A stretch of 64,000 nt of DNA, from assembly GCF_011300455.1 (NCBI RefSeq), contig NZ_CP049869.1:1054001-1118000 (forward strand), written 5' to 3'. The notes beneath the pieces are model-generated. The model was not told the origin of the DNA. It saw only the letters and a program-made list of their open reading frames with translations, and ran no database searches. Position numbers and translations under genes: made by a program. This document shows positions 17,245 through 26,400 of this stretch, piece by piece (the first letter of the stretch is position 1; every line of letters starts with the position of its first letter). The DNA comes from Sphingomonas piscis. GTDB lineage: Bacteria; Pseudomonadota; Alphaproteobacteria; Sphingomonadales; Sphingomonadaceae.

Positions 17245-18261
17245 ATGAAAATGTTGATGATTACCGCCACGCTTGCCGTGGCCATGCCAGCCGGTGTGGA
17301 CGCGGCAGGTTGGCAGCGCATCTTCGACGGCAAGACGCTGAAGGGCTGGACGCCCAAGGTCACCGGCGCCCGCGCCGGCGTGAATTGGGGCAACAGCTTC
17401 AAAGTCCGCAACGGCGCGATTCGGGTCGACTATGCGGGCTGGAAGCGCTTCGACAAACGCTTTGGGCACTTGGCGTACAAGCGGCCGGTCGGCCCGTTCC
17501 GCCTGCGCTTCCAGTACCGCTTCTTCGGCAAGACTCTGCCGGGCACCGAGGCCTGGCAGGGAAGCAATAGCGGCGCGATGCTGCTCGCCCAATCGCCCTG
17601 GAGCATGAGCCGCAACCAGGAATTTCCCGTCAGCCTGGAGATGCAGCTGCTCGGCGCCGACCGGGCGGACAAGCAGCCCACTGGCAACCTGTGCACGCCG
17701 GGCACGAACGTCGTCATCGGCGGCAAGCTGGAGACGCAACACTGCCTGCTGTCGAGCAGCCCGTTGATGGCCAACGGGCGGTGGATCAACGTCGAGGCCG
17801 AGATGACGCGCGAGGGCCGTGTCACGCACTGGATCAACGGTAAGACGGTGTTCCAGTTTTCCGACCCGCAATACGATCCGACCGACAAGGACGCGAAGCC
17901 GCTGATCAGGGCGGCGGGCGGCAAGCTCCGTATCCGTAAGGGCTACATCTATCTGCAGAGCGAAGGTCATCCGGTGGAATTCCGCAACATCGAGCTGATG
18001 GAGCTCAAATGGTTGCAGCCGAGGCGTGCGCCGCGCGTTGCCGCTTCTGAATTAGCGGGAGATTTTCATGACCGACCAGCCGACCGTGACGTTGAACGAC
18101 GGGCGCACCATGCCGCAGGTCGGCCAGGGCGTATTCCTCGTCCCGCCGGAGGAAGCGCGAACCCTGGTCGAGACGGGCATCCGGCTAGGCTACCGTCACA
18201 TCGACACGGCGACCTTCTACCAGAACGAGAGCGGTGTCGGCGAAGCGGTGCGGGCGTCTGA
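17245..18261 (+). CDS. DUF1080 (3-keto-disaccharide hydrolase-like) exported protein, 3' end doubtful
   Basis: The protein starts with a signal peptide (MKMLMITATLAVAMPAGVDA) and continues as a DUF1080 beta-sandwich: WQRIFDGKTLKGWTPK, GNSFKVRNGAIRVD, SNSGAMLLAQSP, INVEAEMTREGRVTHWINGKT and a final VEFRNIELMELKW. Family members include 3-keto-disaccharide hydrolases and concanavalin-like glycan-binding domains. The recognisable domain ends near 18020. The open frame then runs 194 bases into the next gene in another frame, with an Arg/His/Pro-rich tail that looks non-native. The true stop may therefore be near 18050 (a TGA and a TAG lie at 18048-18055 in the other frames). ATG 17245 follows a GAGGTTGCCG context; an in-frame ATG at 17239 is not excluded. 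Confidence 0.7.
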   Translation: MKMLMITATLAVAMPAGVDAAGWQRIFDGKTLKGWTPKVTGARAGVNWGNSFKVRNGAIRVDYAGWKRFDKRFGHLAYKRPVGPFRLRFQYRFFGKTLPGTEAWQGSNSGAMLLAQSPWSMSRNQEFPVSLEMQLLGADRADKQPTGNLCTPGTNVVIGGKLETQHCLLSSSPLMANGRWINVEAEMTREGRVTHWINGKTVFQFSDPQYDPTDKDAKPLIRAAGGKLRIRKGYIYLQSEGHPVEFRNIELMELKWLQPRRAPRVAASELAGDFHDRPADRDVERRAHHAAGRPGRIPRPAGGSANPGRDGHPARLPSHRHGDLLPERERCRRSGAGV

Positions 18262-18880
18262 CGAGACCATCTTCGTCACGACCAAGCTTTGGAACGGCGA
18301 GCAAGGCCGCGACCGCACGTTGGCGGCGTTCGACCGCAGCTTCAACGAGCTCGGGCTCGACTGGATCGACCTCTACCTGATCCACTGGCCGGTGCCGTCG
18401 CAGGACCTTTACGTCGAGACCTGGAAAACATTCATCGAACTGCAGCGGGAGGGACGGGTCAAGTCGATCGGCGTGTCGAACTTCCAGGTCGAGCATCTGG
18501 AGCGGATCGTCGGCGAGACCGGCGTCGTGCCGGTCACCAACCAGATCGAGCTTCACCCGGGTCTGCAGCAGAATGAGCTCGTCGAATACCATCGCGAACA
18601 TGGCATCGCGACCACCAGCTGGTCGCCGCTCGGCCGCGGCGCGATGCTGGAAGAGCCACTGCTGGCTGAAATCGCAGACAAGCACGGCAAGAGCGTCGCA
18701 CAAGTCATCCTGCGCTGGCACACCGAGCGCGATCTGGTCGTCATTCCGAAAGCGTCGAGTGAGGGCCGCTTGCGCGAGAACCTCGACCTGTTCGGCTTCA
18801 CTTTGGACGAAGACGATATGGCCAGGATCGCGAGCCTGGATCGCGACCAGCGCATCGGCCCGCATCCGAACTCGATGTAG
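18068..18880 (+). CDS. Aldo/keto reductase (2,5-diketo-gluconate reductase-like)
   Basis: The 270-residue NADPH-dependent (beta/alpha)8 reductase has the catalytic tetrad Asp46 and Tyr51 (GYRHIDTATFYQNE), Lys73 (TTKLWN) and His106 (YLIHWPVP). The cofactor end shows IPKASSEGRLRENLDLF. This is the AKR5-type subgroup that includes DkgA/DkgB; the substrate cannot be named. A GGGAG box precedes ATG 18068. It follows the DUF1080 gene and is followed immediately by the UdgX gene (no spacer), so it is probably co-transcribed with both. Confidence 0.9.
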   Translation: MTDQPTVTLNDGRTMPQVGQGVFLVPPEEARTLVETGIRLGYRHIDTATFYQNESGVGEAVRASDETIFVTTKLWNGEQGRDRTLAAFDRSFNELGLDWIDLYLIHWPVPSQDLYVETWKTFIELQREGRVKSIGVSNFQVEHLERIVGETGVVPVTNQIELHPGLQQNELVEYHREHGIATTSWSPLGRGAMLEEPLLAEIADKHGKSVAQVILRWHTERDLVVIPKASSEGRLRENLDLFGFTLDEDDMARIASLDRDQRIGPHPNSM

Positions 18881-20356
18881 ATGGCGGCAGGCGTGTCGGC
18901 TGCCGAGTTGCGTCAGGTGCGGCTTTCCGCGCCCGACGACCTTGAGGGCTGGCGTGATGCGGCGCGAAGCCTCGCGGAAGCGGAGGTCCGGCCCGAGCAG
19001 GTCGTTTGGGAGGTGGAAGGCGGGGCGCAAGATTTGTTCGCCGTGCCGGCGCCCGCAACCGCGGCACCGAGCTTCGCCGTTCCCCGCGCTTTCTTCGATC
19101 TCGCCAAATCCGCGATCTGCCACTCGGACCCGGAACGCTTCGCGCTGCTGTACGAGTTGCTGTTTCGCCTCCGCCAGGATCGACGCGCGATCGAGGACGC
19201 GGCCGACCCGCTCGTGCGGCGCCTGCAGAAGCTCGCCAAAGAGGTCCGCCGCGACATCCACAAGATGCACGCATTCGTCCGCTTCCGCGAAGTGGAGCAG
19301 CCGGACGGAAGCGTTCGCTTCGTCTCCTTCTTCGAGCCCGACCATCATATCGTCCGAGCTGCGAGCGGCTTCTTCGTCCGGCGCTTCACCAACATGCGCT
19401 GGTCGATACTGACGCCCGAACTGTCGGTTCACTGGGATGGCGAGACGCTTACCGAGGGTCCTGGCGCGCAGCGGTCGGAGGCACCGTCGGGCGATCCGCT
19501 CGAGGACATGTGGAAGACCTATTGCGCTTCCATCTTCAACCCGGCGCGCCTGAAGATCGGCGCGATGCTGAAGGAGATGCCGAAGAAATATTGGCGCAAC
19601 ATGCCTGAGACCGCGCTCGTTCAGCCGCTGATCGCCGGTGCACAGGCGAGGGAGGCGGAGATGATTACCAAGTCACGTGAGGCGAAGGAGGTTGCAGCAG
19701 CTGGCGAGCGCGAGGCGCTGGCGGCCGAGCGGCGGCTGGAGCCGGGGAGCAACGTCCGCAAGGCTTGGGAAGCGTTGATGGAGGAAGCGCGCGGCTGCAC
19801 CCGCTGCGACCTCTATAAGTGCGGCACGCAAACGGTGTTCGGGGAGGGTCCGCTCGACGCCACCATCCTGTTCGTCGGCGAGCAGCCGGGCGACCAGGAG
19901 GACCTTGCCGGACGGCCCTTCGTCGGTCCCGCGGGCCAGCTGTTCGACGCCTCGCTCCAGGCGGCGGGCATCGACCGAAGCACCACCTATGTCACCAACG
20001 CGGTCAAACATTTCAAGTTCGAGCAGCGCGGAAAGAAGCGCATTCACTCCAAGCCAAACGGCTATGAAGTCGATGCCTGCCGCTGGTGGCAAGAGCAGGA
20101 GCGTGGTCTCATCAAGCCACCGCTCACCGTTGCGCTCGGCGCCACCGCGGCCCGCTCGCTGACCGGCAAGACGGTGACGATCAGCAAGGTCCGCGGGTCC
20201 CCGCTTGCGCTCGCCGACGGGAGTGAATGCTGGGTCACCGTGCACCCCAGCTTCCTCCTCCGCATCCCGGAAGAAGACCGCCGCCACGACGAACGCGCCC
20301 GCTTTGTCGAAGATTTGAAGCAGATCCGGACCCGCGCGGCGGAACTCGTCTCCTAA
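18881..20356 (+). CDS. DUF4130 - UdgX fusion, uracil-DNA binding/glycosylase-like protein
   Basis: The 491-residue fusion has an N-terminal DUF4130 domain (about 60-250) and a C-terminal UdgX-type uracil-DNA glycosylase (about 300-485). Glycosylase motif A reads GEQPGDQED at 333-341. The UdgX-specific loop reads KKRIHSKP with His389, the residue that forms a covalent bond with uracil-derived abasic DNA in the characterised mycobacterial UdgX. A nearby CTRCDLYKC belongs to the 4Fe-4S ligands. DUF4130 proteins are typical partners of the radical SAM protein encoded at 15971. The start ATG 18881 touches the aldo/keto reductase stop. Role: inferred DNA repair of deaminated or damaged bases. Confidence 0.88.
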   Translation: MAAGVSAAELRQVRLSAPDDLEGWRDAARSLAEAEVRPEQVVWEVEGGAQDLFAVPAPATAAPSFAVPRAFFDLAKSAICHSDPERFALLYELLFRLRQDRRAIEDAADPLVRRLQKLAKEVRRDIHKMHAFVRFREVEQPDGSVRFVSFFEPDHHIVRAASGFFVRRFTNMRWSILTPELSVHWDGETLTEGPGAQRSEAPSGDPLEDMWKTYCASIFNPARLKIGAMLKEMPKKYWRNMPETALVQPLIAGAQAREAEMITKSREAKEVAAAGEREALAAERRLEPGSNVRKAWEALMEEARGCTRCDLYKCGTQTVFGEGPLDATILFVGEQPGDQEDLAGRPFVGPAGQLFDASLQAAGIDRSTTYVTNAVKHFKFEQRGKKRIHSKPNGYEVDACRWWQEQERGLIKPPLTVALGATAARSLTGKTVTISKVRGSPLALADGSECWVTVHPSFLLRIPEEDRRHDERARFVEDLKQIRTRAAELVS

Positions 20357-21042
20357 GTGTCCGCCCAGCGGCGGAGCAGATTGTGGTAGGTGCCCGTGAG
20401 AGAGACGACCGCCAGGTCGTCGTCGCCCAGTTGGGCGGCAAGGGTGCGGATGGCGGCGTCCATGTCGAGGAGAAGGGTTCGTTGGCCGTCGTCACGGACC
20501 ATCGACTGGATCCAAAAGAAACTCGCCAGCCGCTCCCCGCGCGTCACCGGTTCGACACGGTGGAGGGAGGTTGCGGGATAAAGGATCATGTCGCCCGCGG
20601 CGAGCTTCACCTCATGCGCGCCGTAGCTGTCTTCGATCACCAGTTCGCCGCCGTCATAATCGTCGGGATCGCTGAGAAAGAGGGTGGACGACAGGTCAGT
20701 GCGGATCTTGCCACATCCGTCCGGGAGGTAGCGAATGGCATTGTCGACGTGGTTGCCGAACCGGTGCCCCGCCGCCGCCTCGTAGCGATTGAATAGGGGC
20801 GGGAAGATGCTCTGCGGCAGGGCCGCCGACATGAACAAGCCGTTTGCTGCGAGGGCGTCTAGAATGATGGTGCGTGCCGCCGCGGCCTTCTCGCAGCCTG
20901 ATGACAACTGCTGGTTGCGCTTCACCAATCCGGACTGCCGCCCAGCGGTGACACCGCCGTCCTGCCAATCGCCCTCCCCGATCAGCCGGCGAACTTCGAC
21001 GAGTTGATCAGGTGAGAGTGCGGCAGGGACGGCGACGAGCAT
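20353..21042 (-). CDS. PiuC-like Fe(II)/2-oxoglutarate dioxygenase (PKHD-type hydroxylase)
   Basis: The 229-residue protein has the Fe(II) facial triad His98, Asp100 (FGNHVDNAI) and His161 (ATSLHRVEPV) and the 2-oxoglutarate Arg171 (ERLASFFW). Typical PiuC/YbiX blocks are FPPLFNRYEAAAGHRFG and TLFLSDPDDYDGGELVIED. YbiX/PiuC proteins are encoded beside catecholate siderophore receptors, as here: its start lies nine bases after the receptor stop on the same strand. Substrate unknown; expression is likely iron-repressed along with the receptor. Confidence 0.9.
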   Translation of the reverse strand: MLVAVPAALSPDQLVEVRRLIGEGDWQDGGVTAGRQSGLVKRNQQLSSGCEKAAAARTIILDALAANGLFMSAALPQSIFPPLFNRYEAAAGHRFGNHVDNAIRYLPDGCGKIRTDLSSTLFLSDPDDYDGGELVIEDSYGAHEVKLAAGDMILYPATSLHRVEPVTRGERLASFFWIQSMVRDDGQRTLLLDMDAAIRTLAAQLGDDDLAVVSLTGTYHNLLRRWADT

Positions 21043-21051
21043 CGCGCCTCC

Positions 21052-23301
21052 TTACATTCCGAAGGAGAGCGTGGCGATGGCGCTGCGGCCTGGGCCGGGC
21101 ACGAAGTGGCCGCCGCCGATTTGGTCCGCATAGCGCTTGTCGAAGATGTTGAAGACATTGGCCCGCAGCGTCGCGTTGCGCGTCACCTTGTAGCCAAGTG
21201 TCGCGTCGGCAACCCAATAGCCATCGACGCGACGCCGCGTGCCGCCGTTGGAATTGGTGAAACGCTCGCTGACAAAGCGCGCACCGCCGCCGACCTCCAC
21301 CCCTTGAGGCAGGGTGTACAAGCTCCAAAGCGTTCCGCTGTGCTTGGGCACATTGCCGAGCGGGTTGCCGACCTCGGCAGGAACTTGGGAAGAGCGAATT
21401 TCGCTGTCGAGATATGTGTAGCTGCCGACCACCTGCCAGTTCTTGGTGATCCGGCCGGTCGCGCCGAACTCGAACCCGTCGACGCGCTGCTTGCCGTCGA
21501 GGACGAAGATGGTCCCGCCGGGCTCGGTCGTGCGCGCGTTGGTCTTGTCGGTGCGGAACAACGCCGTCGTCAGCAGCAGCTTTCCACGGAAGCCGTCCCA
21601 CTTGGCGCCGACTTCATAGGTCCGGCTGCGTTCCGGCTTGAGCTCGTCCAAGGACTTGTTGGGCGTCGTTTGCGTCATGTTCTCGATCGACGGGTTCACC
21701 GATGTGCCGGCGCCGACGTACAGGCTGAGTGAACGCACCGGCTTGTAGGTCGCCCCCGCTCGCCACGTCAGGTTCTTGTCGGTCCGTGCAATGGGTCCGG
21801 TCGTCGCCGGGTTGGCGGCGATTTGTGACGGGGCAGGCGTGAAGTCGCTCTTGTAACGCTCCCAACGAAGACCGCCGGTCACCAGGAAGCGCTCGCCCAG
21901 GTGCGCGGTGTTGAAGGCGTAGACCGCAACGGTGTCGGCCTCCGCGCGGACCACATCGCCTGGCGTGTCGATCACCGATCCATTCCACGGGCGGGTCGGA
22001 TCGGGATCGAACAGGTCGGTCGGAGTTCCGCCCGTGATGGTCCGAAGCTGGTTGCTGCTGCGCTCCTCTGAGATCTCCAGGCCGACGATTGCGTCATGGC
22101 GGATGGTCCCGGTGTCGAATTTCGCGAACAGATTGGATTGGTTGAGCAGGATCTTGTCGAGCATGTCGCGCGACTGGGTCTGCGGCGTAATCAGCGTGCT
22201 GTTGTTCGCCACGAAACGTGGGGAAGAGTAAATAGAGTCGCGCGTCGCTCGGCCGTACCGCGTCGTATTCGCAAGGCGAATATCCGGCGTCAGGTCGTGC
22301 TCCAGCGCGAAGGTCGCGATGTTCGCCGCCGTCTTCTCGTAATCGCGGTTCGTCAGGCCATAGTAATTGTCGTAATCCACCGGCGCGGGCCGATCATCAT
22401 ATTGCGCAGGGATTGCCGTGTTCGCCGCCGGGACGAACGGAATGCCGTAATCGGGCTGATTGTCCCCATCGAGGCGGTAGTAGGAGAGGATCGCCCGCGT
22501 TTTCGTTCCCAGTCCGACCGCGATTGACGGCGCAATGCCGAAGCGCCTGGTCTTCACATAGTCGCGTCCGGGCGCGTCTGCGTTGTGGTAGAGCATGTTC
22601 AGGCGAAGCGCCGTGCCCGCGCCCACGCCAAGCTCTTCGCCGCCGACATTGAAGTCGGCCGTGATGCGCTTGTAATCCGGTAGACCCACCCCGACGGTGC
22701 CGCCGACGAAGGTGCCGAGCTTCGGCTGCTTGGAGAACAGGTTGATGTAACCGCCCGTCGAGCCACGGCCGGTTTGCGCCGAGGCGGGACCCTTCACCAC
22801 TTCGACCTGTTCGACGTTGAACGTGTCGCGCGTGTAAGCGGCGAAGTCGCGAATGCCGTCGACAAAGATGTCGTTGCGCGCACCGAAGCCGCGCAGCGTA
22901 AGGTTGTCACCCGCCGGGCCGCCGCCGCCCTCGCCCGCCGCCATGCTAATGCCCGACACGTTCCGAAGCACGTCGTTCAGCGTGGAGGCTGCCTGCTGCT
23001 CGATGATTTCGCGCGGAATGATGCTGATCGACTGCGGCGCATCCCGAACGTCGGGAAGCCGGCTGTTCAGCGTGTTGATGCGAAAACGTTCGCCGGTGAC
23101 GACGATGTCATCGCGTGGAGCCTCCGTCGCCGCGACAGTTGCCGAAGCGGCATCAAGCGTTGCCACCGAGATCGGCTTCGATGTTGCCTCTCCATCCTGA
23201 GCTTGGGCTGCCGTTCCCAACGCCATTGTGGATCCGGCGAGTGCGACGGCGGCCTTCCTGTACGAGCGGATGCCCGTACGCGGCTGAAGACGATCAAACA
23301 T
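21052..23301 (-). CDS. TonB-dependent siderophore receptor (Fiu-like)
   Basis: The 749-residue outer-membrane receptor has a signal peptide ending near AAQAQ, a TonB box-like DDIVVTGERF, and a plug domain with RDAPQSISIIPREIIEQQ and NLTLRGFGARNDIFVDGIRD. The barrel ends in a C-terminal FGM (terminal aromatic near the end). The plug motifs and the PiuC partner resemble Fiu/PiuA-type catecholate receptors. A strong AAGGGG ribosome-binding site precedes the ATG (23305-23311). Two Fur-box-like sites lie upstream (23312-23357), so it is probably derepressed at low iron. Confidence 0.9.
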   Translation of the reverse strand: MFDRLQPRTGIRSYRKAAVALAGSTMALGTAAQAQDGEATSKPISVATLDAASATVAATEAPRDDIVVTGERFRINTLNSRLPDVRDAPQSISIIPREIIEQQAASTLNDVLRNVSGISMAAGEGGGGPAGDNLTLRGFGARNDIFVDGIRDFAAYTRDTFNVEQVEVVKGPASAQTGRGSTGGYINLFSKQPKLGTFVGGTVGVGLPDYKRITADFNVGGEELGVGAGTALRLNMLYHNADAPGRDYVKTRRFGIAPSIAVGLGTKTRAILSYYRLDGDNQPDYGIPFVPAANTAIPAQYDDRPAPVDYDNYYGLTNRDYEKTAANIATFALEHDLTPDIRLANTTRYGRATRDSIYSSPRFVANNSTLITPQTQSRDMLDKILLNQSNLFAKFDTGTIRHDAIVGLEISEERSSNQLRTITGGTPTDLFDPDPTRPWNGSVIDTPGDVVRAEADTVAVYAFNTAHLGERFLVTGGLRWERYKSDFTPAPSQIAANPATTGPIARTDKNLTWRAGATYKPVRSLSLYVGAGTSVNPSIENMTQTTPNKSLDELKPERSRTYEVGAKWDGFRGKLLLTTALFRTDKTNARTTEPGGTIFVLDGKQRVDGFEFGATGRITKNWQVVGSYTYLDSEIRSSQVPAEVGNPLGNVPKHSGTLWSLYTLPQGVEVGGGARFVSERFTNSNGGTRRRVDGYWVADATLGYKVTRNATLRANVFNIFDKRYADQIGGGHFVPGPGRSAIATLSFGM

Positions 23302-23311
23302 GCTACCCCTT

Positions 23312-23330
23312 GCTATTGATAATCACTCTT
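23312..23330. promoter_or_regulatory. Putative Fur box 1
   Basis: GCTATTGATAATCACTCTT matches the Fur consensus 19-mer at about 14 of 19 positions, including a central TGATAATCA. It sits 11 bases upstream of the receptor start on the minus strand, consistent with iron repression. Confidence 0.6.
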
Positions 23331-23338
23331 AACTCGGA

Positions 23339-23357
23339 GCAGCTGATAATCATTCGC
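23339..23357. promoter_or_regulatory. Putative Fur box 2
   Basis: GCAGCTGATAATCATTCGC matches the Fur consensus at about 13 of 19 positions, with the core TGATAATCATT intact. It lies 27 bases from the first site, centre to centre. Tandem boxes upstream of siderophore receptors are usual. Confidence 0.55.
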
Positions 23358-23426
23358 AATAAGGATGCAAGCTCGAAACGACCGTCCCGGCAAGCAGCGA
23401 ACACTAAGCAGTTTAGGATGTTGGAT

Positions 23427-26400
23427 TTATTCTGCGGCGAGAAGTGTTTCGGCGCCGCCGAGGTCGACCGACACCAACCGGCTGATGCCCTTTTCGATCA
23501 TGGTCACACCATAGAGTCGCTGCATTCGGCTCATGGTCACTGCATTGTGGGTGACGATGAGATAGCGCGTGTCGGTCTCTCTCGTCATCTGAGCGAGCAA
23601 GTCGCAGAAGCGCTCGACATTGGCATCGTCCAGCGGCGCATCGACTTCGTCCAGAACGCAGATAGGCGCCGGGTTGGTCAGGAACAGAGCGAAGATCAAA
23701 GCCACCGCCGTCAGCGCCTGCTCGCCGCCGGATAGAAGCGTCAGCGCCGACAGCCGCTTGCCGGGCGGCTGGGCCATGATCTCGAGCCCGGCTTCCAGCG
23801 GATCGTCGCTCTCGACCAACTCCAGATGGGCCTGACCGCCTTCGAACAGGGTGGTGAATAAGCGCCGGAAGTGATCGTTGACCTTCTCATAGGCGTCCAG
23901 CAGCCGGACCCGGCCTTCCCGATTGAGGCTGCCGATCGAACCGCGAAGCCGGTGTATCGCTTCTGTCAGTTCCTCTGCCTCGGCCGTACCCTTGCCGCGC
24001 GCTTCTTCGATCTCGGCAAGCTCCTTCTCCGCGACGAGGTTGACGGGTCCGATCCGTTCCCGCTCCGCCGTCAGCCGCTCCAGTTCCGACGATTCAGCGT
24101 CCGAATCGCGCACCTCCGCCGGATCGAAACCAAGTTGCACCGGCAGCCGCTGCGGCACGCATTCGAAACGCTCCAGGCAGATGCGCGCATATTCGGCGCT
24201 TCGCGCCTGCTGGGCCTCGGCGCGCGCTGTTGCCGCCGCGCGCTGCTCACGTGCGGCCGCCACGCGCTCACCGGCAGCGGCAAGCGCAACGGCTGAAGCC
24301 TGGACATCACGGTCGGCGCTCTGTTCGGCGTCGGCAGCCTTGGCAACAAGCGCCTCGGCCTCGGCGCTTCCCCGCTCCAGGCTTGCGATCTCCTCGTCGA
24401 GTGCCTCGGGTTCCTGTTGAAGCGCGCGGCGTTCGTCGGCCTGATCGGCGCGGCGCTGCGCGGCGGCAGCTATTCTTTTCTCAGCTTCCGAATCCCGTCG
24501 CCGCCACTCGCCCTCTTCGCGGCGGGCGGCGCTCTGCCGCTCGCGATCGGCCGCCGTTTCGCGCGCGCGGGTTGCAGCCTCTGCCCGCTTGTCGGCGACC
24601 GCCGCGCCGGCCGCCGTCGCAGAACTGCGGCGCTCGCCGACCTCCTTCTCGAGCACCGCAGGGTCCGGTAGCGCCTGGAGCGACGCCTCGGCGCTCTCCA
24701 GCGCCTCGTGCGACGCGGACAATACCGGATCGAGATCGGCAAGCCGCTGCTCCAGGCCGCTACGTTGCGCCGCCAGTCGCTCGATCGCGGAAACAGCGCT
24801 GTCGACTGCCCGCGCCGCCTCGCGGGCCTCGGCATCGGCAGCGGCGCCAGCAGCCCGCGCCGTCTCGCCGAGCTTCCTAAATCGCTCGACCTCCTGAAGC
24901 GCATGCTCGCGGCTTGCGGCGGCGGCGTCGACTGCCTGCTCCAGCGCGGGTAGCTCACGGGCCAACTCCGCCAGTCGATTCTGCCGAACGAGGCGCTCCG
25001 CGGCTGCAGCCCCGACACCTGTTGCGACGAATCCATCCCAGCGCCGCATGCGGCCGTCGCGGGTCACAAGCCGCTGGCCAACCGCGAGGTCCACACCATT
25101 GTCGGTTTCGACAACGCCGACTTGCAGAAGCCGTCTCGTGAGCTCTGCCGGCGCAGTGACATGGTCGGAAAGCGGAGTGATGCCGCCCGGGAGTGCAGGG
25201 TCGTTGGCGGCCATTGCCGAGCCTATCCACCCGCGCATGCCGCCGGCCCCAATCGGTGCGTCGGCATCGTCGCCGAGGGCAGCGGCAAGCGCATGCTCGA
25301 AACCCGGCTCGGCCGATAGACTGGCGATCACCGCTGCGCCGCCCTTGTCGAGCGCCCTGGCTAGCGCATCATGTTCGGACTTTGCCGATGCCAAGGTGGC
25401 TCGTGCGGTCGCAAGATCGCTTTCCGCGGCGTCACGCGCTGCAGCCGCACGCGCGCGGCCTTCTTCTGCCTCCTGCTGCTGCACCTCCGCAGCAGCGGAA
25501 GTCTTTGCGGCATGCTCCGCCCTCGCTTCCGCATCCGCCTGGGCCGCCTGGAACGACGATCCGTCGCCGAGCTGCGCCAATTGTTGCGCGAGTCGTGCCC
25601 TCTCCGCCTCCGTCCGCGCCAGCTGTCCCCGCGCCGCCTCGACTGCCGCTTCTGCGACTCGCCGCTCCGCGCGCATTGCTGCCTGGCGCGCCAGCAGGTC
25701 GGCCAGTGCGGCTTCCGCGTCTCGAGAGCGCGTCTCCGCATCGGTCAGCTCCGCCGCAATCCGCGCCGCGCTCGCTTCCGCATTCTCGAGGCGCTGGGCA
25801 AGCGCCGTAGCTTCCGCCTCAAGCTGCGCGATTGCGGTCTGCGCGTCGCTCTTCAGAGCCTGTTCGCGCTCCATGTCGGCGTTGAGCGACTGATCAAGGC
25901 GGTCGAGTTCTGTCAGTCGGCGCGCAACGGTATCGCGGCGCGCACGGGCGGCCGCCAGCTGATGCGCCAGCCGGTGCCCGGCTTCCCTCGCGTCGACCAA
26001 CTCGGTTCGGCGGGCGTTCAGCGCACGAGCAGCAAGCAATTGAGCGGACTGCGCCTGCTCCACCTGGGTCTGGAACTCCGCGACCTGCCGGTCCGCTGCC
26101 CGCGCTTCTTCCGTCGCCGTCGCTGCCGCTCGGTCGGCCTCGGTCCAACGAGCATGAACCAGCCGCGCTTCCACAAGGCGGATCTTCGCGCTGATCTGCT
26201 TGTATCGCTCGGCCGCTCTCGCCTGCCTCTTCAACGCTGCCGTGCGCGCTTCCTGCTCACTGAGGATCTCCGCCAATCGGGCAAGGTTAGCCTCCGTGGC
26301 GCGAAGCTTCTGCTCCGCATCCTTGCGGCGAGCGTGCAGGCCGGAAATGCCGGCTGCTTCTTCGAGCATCTGCCGTCGCTCGGTCGGCTTGGCGGCGATC

